Source of the DNA: Sphingobacteriales bacterium
GTDB taxonomy: Bacteria; Bacteroidota; Bacteroidia; Chitinophagales; JADJOU01
Direction: 5' to 3'
Length of the DNA: 41,578 bases
NCBI GenBank assembly: GCA_021297855.1
Contig: JAJTHM010000035.1
Location: 1 to 41,578 of the forward strand
The translations under genes were made by a program, and so were the position numbers. The stretch's first letter is position 1. Every line of letters begins with the position of its first letter. Shown in pieces: positions 40,852 to 41,578 of this stretch. The notes under the pieces are model-generated. The model saw only the letters and a list, made by a program, of their open reading frames with translations, was not told where the DNA came from and made no database searches.

Positions 40852-40995
40852 GGGTAAGGGTTGAGAGGTGCAGAGTTTAGGGTTGAGAGATGAAGGGTTT
40901 AAAGGTTTAAAAGTTTAGGGTTTAGAAGGTTGAGAGGTGTAGGTGTTGTAAATAGAGAGGCAATCCTCAACCCCTAAACTATCAACTATAAAATA
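40852..40995. repeat. Low-complexity TTTAGGGTTGAGAGG repeat, left of the four-helix gene
   Basis: The gap contains many imperfect copies of GTTTAGGG and GGTTGAGAGG in the plus orientation, ending with the reverse motif CCTCAACCCCTAAAC (40972-40990). Left and right parts can pair into a hairpin. The complementary version, CCTCAACCTCTCAACCCTCAAC, recurs after 41520. Confidence 0.65.
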
Positions 40996-41039
40996 TCTTC
41001 AAATTCGAACAATTCAAAAAAATATAAATTAAAGAACGT

Positions 41040-41408
41040 ATGAAAGTATATAGTTTTGAAAAATTGGAAGCTTGGGTATTAGCTAAGGATTTAACTAAAC
41101 AGGTTTATTTGCTAACAAAAAAGTTTCCCAATGAAGAAATTTATGGACTGACAAGTCAAATAAGACGAGCAAGCATTAGTATCTGCTCTAATATAGCCGA
41201 AGGAAGTGGCAGAACAAGCAAGATTGATTTTGCTCGTTTCATTCAAATAGCCTATGGTAGTATGATGGAATTGCTCAATCAACTCATTATAGCAGAAGAA
41301 TTGGAATATATTCAAAAGGATGAACTAGTAAAAATAAGAGAACAAATAGACCAGATTAGCATAAGATTAAGTGGACTCCGTAAATCACTGCTTCAATCGC
41401 AACTATAG
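41040..41408 (+). CDS. Four-helix-bundle protein (S23 / IVS-type)
   Basis: The 122-residue protein matches the four-helix-bundle family (TIGR02436), first known from 23S rRNA intervening sequences and related to the Avd protein of diversity-generating retroelements. Motifs are FEKLEAWVLAKDLTKQVYLL, FPNEEIYGLTSQIRRASISI, SNIAEGSGR and FIQIAYGSMMELLNQL. It binds nucleic acid in the Avd case; here the role is unknown. It sits between the ABC permease and the window end, flanked by G-rich and C-rich low-complexity repeats in opposite orientation, so it may have arrived as a unit. Confidence 0.9.
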   Translation: MKVYSFEKLEAWVLAKDLTKQVYLLTKKFPNEEIYGLTSQIRRASISICSNIAEGSGRTSKIDFARFIQIAYGSMMELLNQLIIAEELEYIQKDELVKIREQIDQISIRLSGLRKSLLQSQL

Positions 41409-41435
41409 TTCCTCTCAACTCTCGCGAAATGTATA

Positions 41436-41578
41436 GAATCTTATGGTTTAGAAGTTTAGAGTTTAGAAGGTTTAGTTGTCGGCATCAGAATTACATACCT
41501 AAACGCAACACTCTACTATAGTGCCCTCAACCCCTCAACCTCTCAACCCTCAACTATAAAAAACCCTCAACCCGACAC
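41436..41578. repeat. Low-complexity repeat right of the four-helix gene, inverted
   Basis: GTTTAGAAGTTTAGAGTTTAG (41445-41465) is followed by CTCAACCCCTCAACCTCTC (41523-41541), which is the reverse complement of motifs in the left block. GTTGTCGG (41474-41481) and CCCGACAC (41571-41578) also pair. The window ends inside it, so the right edge is unknown. Confidence 0.6.

Overview
The window is a stretch of a Bacteroidota (Bacteroidetes) chromosome, AT-rich and densely coding. Several independent signs agree. There are two large surface proteins with type IX secretion (T9SS) C-terminal sorting domains, a PorP/SprF-like protein next to a PorE-like OmpA protein, a DUF5723/OmpA protein, a DUF4286 protein, a DksA relative with a degenerate zinc finger, an UpxY/NusG-like antiterminator, and many TAnnTTTG promoter boxes of the Bacteroidota type. 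No rRNA or tRNA gene and no CRISPR array was seen. A family within the phylum cannot be assigned from the sequence alone.

Layout. 1-640 holds no gene but is full of short inverted and direct repeats, including a 108-bp MITE-like fold. 641-9799 (+) carries pheT, an OmpA/TSP3 protein, a Gfo/Idh/MocA oxidoreductase, and the porP-porE-like pair, closed by a strong terminator. 9893-14926 (+) carries recR, a GT2 glycosyltransferase lacking any canonical start codon, and parC. A T9SS cargo protein lies on the minus strand (15191-17854). 18034-25591 (+) has lpdA, a small membrane protein, and ileS-dksA-like-lspA. 25814-31755 (-) is an operon of a sphingolipid delta4-desaturase-like protein, a membrane Fe-S reductase and a CCG-domain Fe-S protein, interrupted by an accessory insert. 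32005-39305 (+) has a second large T9SS protein, a small exported protein, queA, and four small genes. 39413-41578 (+) is the start of a polysaccharide export locus (antiterminator, ABC permease), followed by a four-helix-bundle gene embedded in low-complexity inverted repeats.

Most interesting region. About 26.6-29.4 kb is an accessory island inside the Fe-S reductase operon. It holds an ABC/AAA-type ATPase overlapping a gene for a TIGR02646/PtuB-like HNH protein that has lost its zinc-ligand cysteines, so the pair looks like a Septu (PtuAB)-like defence module of divergent type. Next come an antitoxin and a PIN toxin gene broken by an in-frame TAA. A diverged 33-codon copy of the 5' end of the CCG gene sits directly after the HNH gene. 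Both the HNH gene and the PIN gene end in an ATGA overlap with a ccg start codon, which suggests repeated module insertion exactly upstream of ccg.

How the genes work together. The surface-protein genes (OmpA, PorP/PorE, two sorting-domain cargoes) belong to T9SS and envelope biology. pheT, ileS, parC, recR, queA, lpdA and lspA are housekeeping. The desaturase with the two Fe-S proteins may form a membrane redox-lipid unit. The 3' end begins O-antigen or capsule export. All function calls come from reading motifs; no database search was run.
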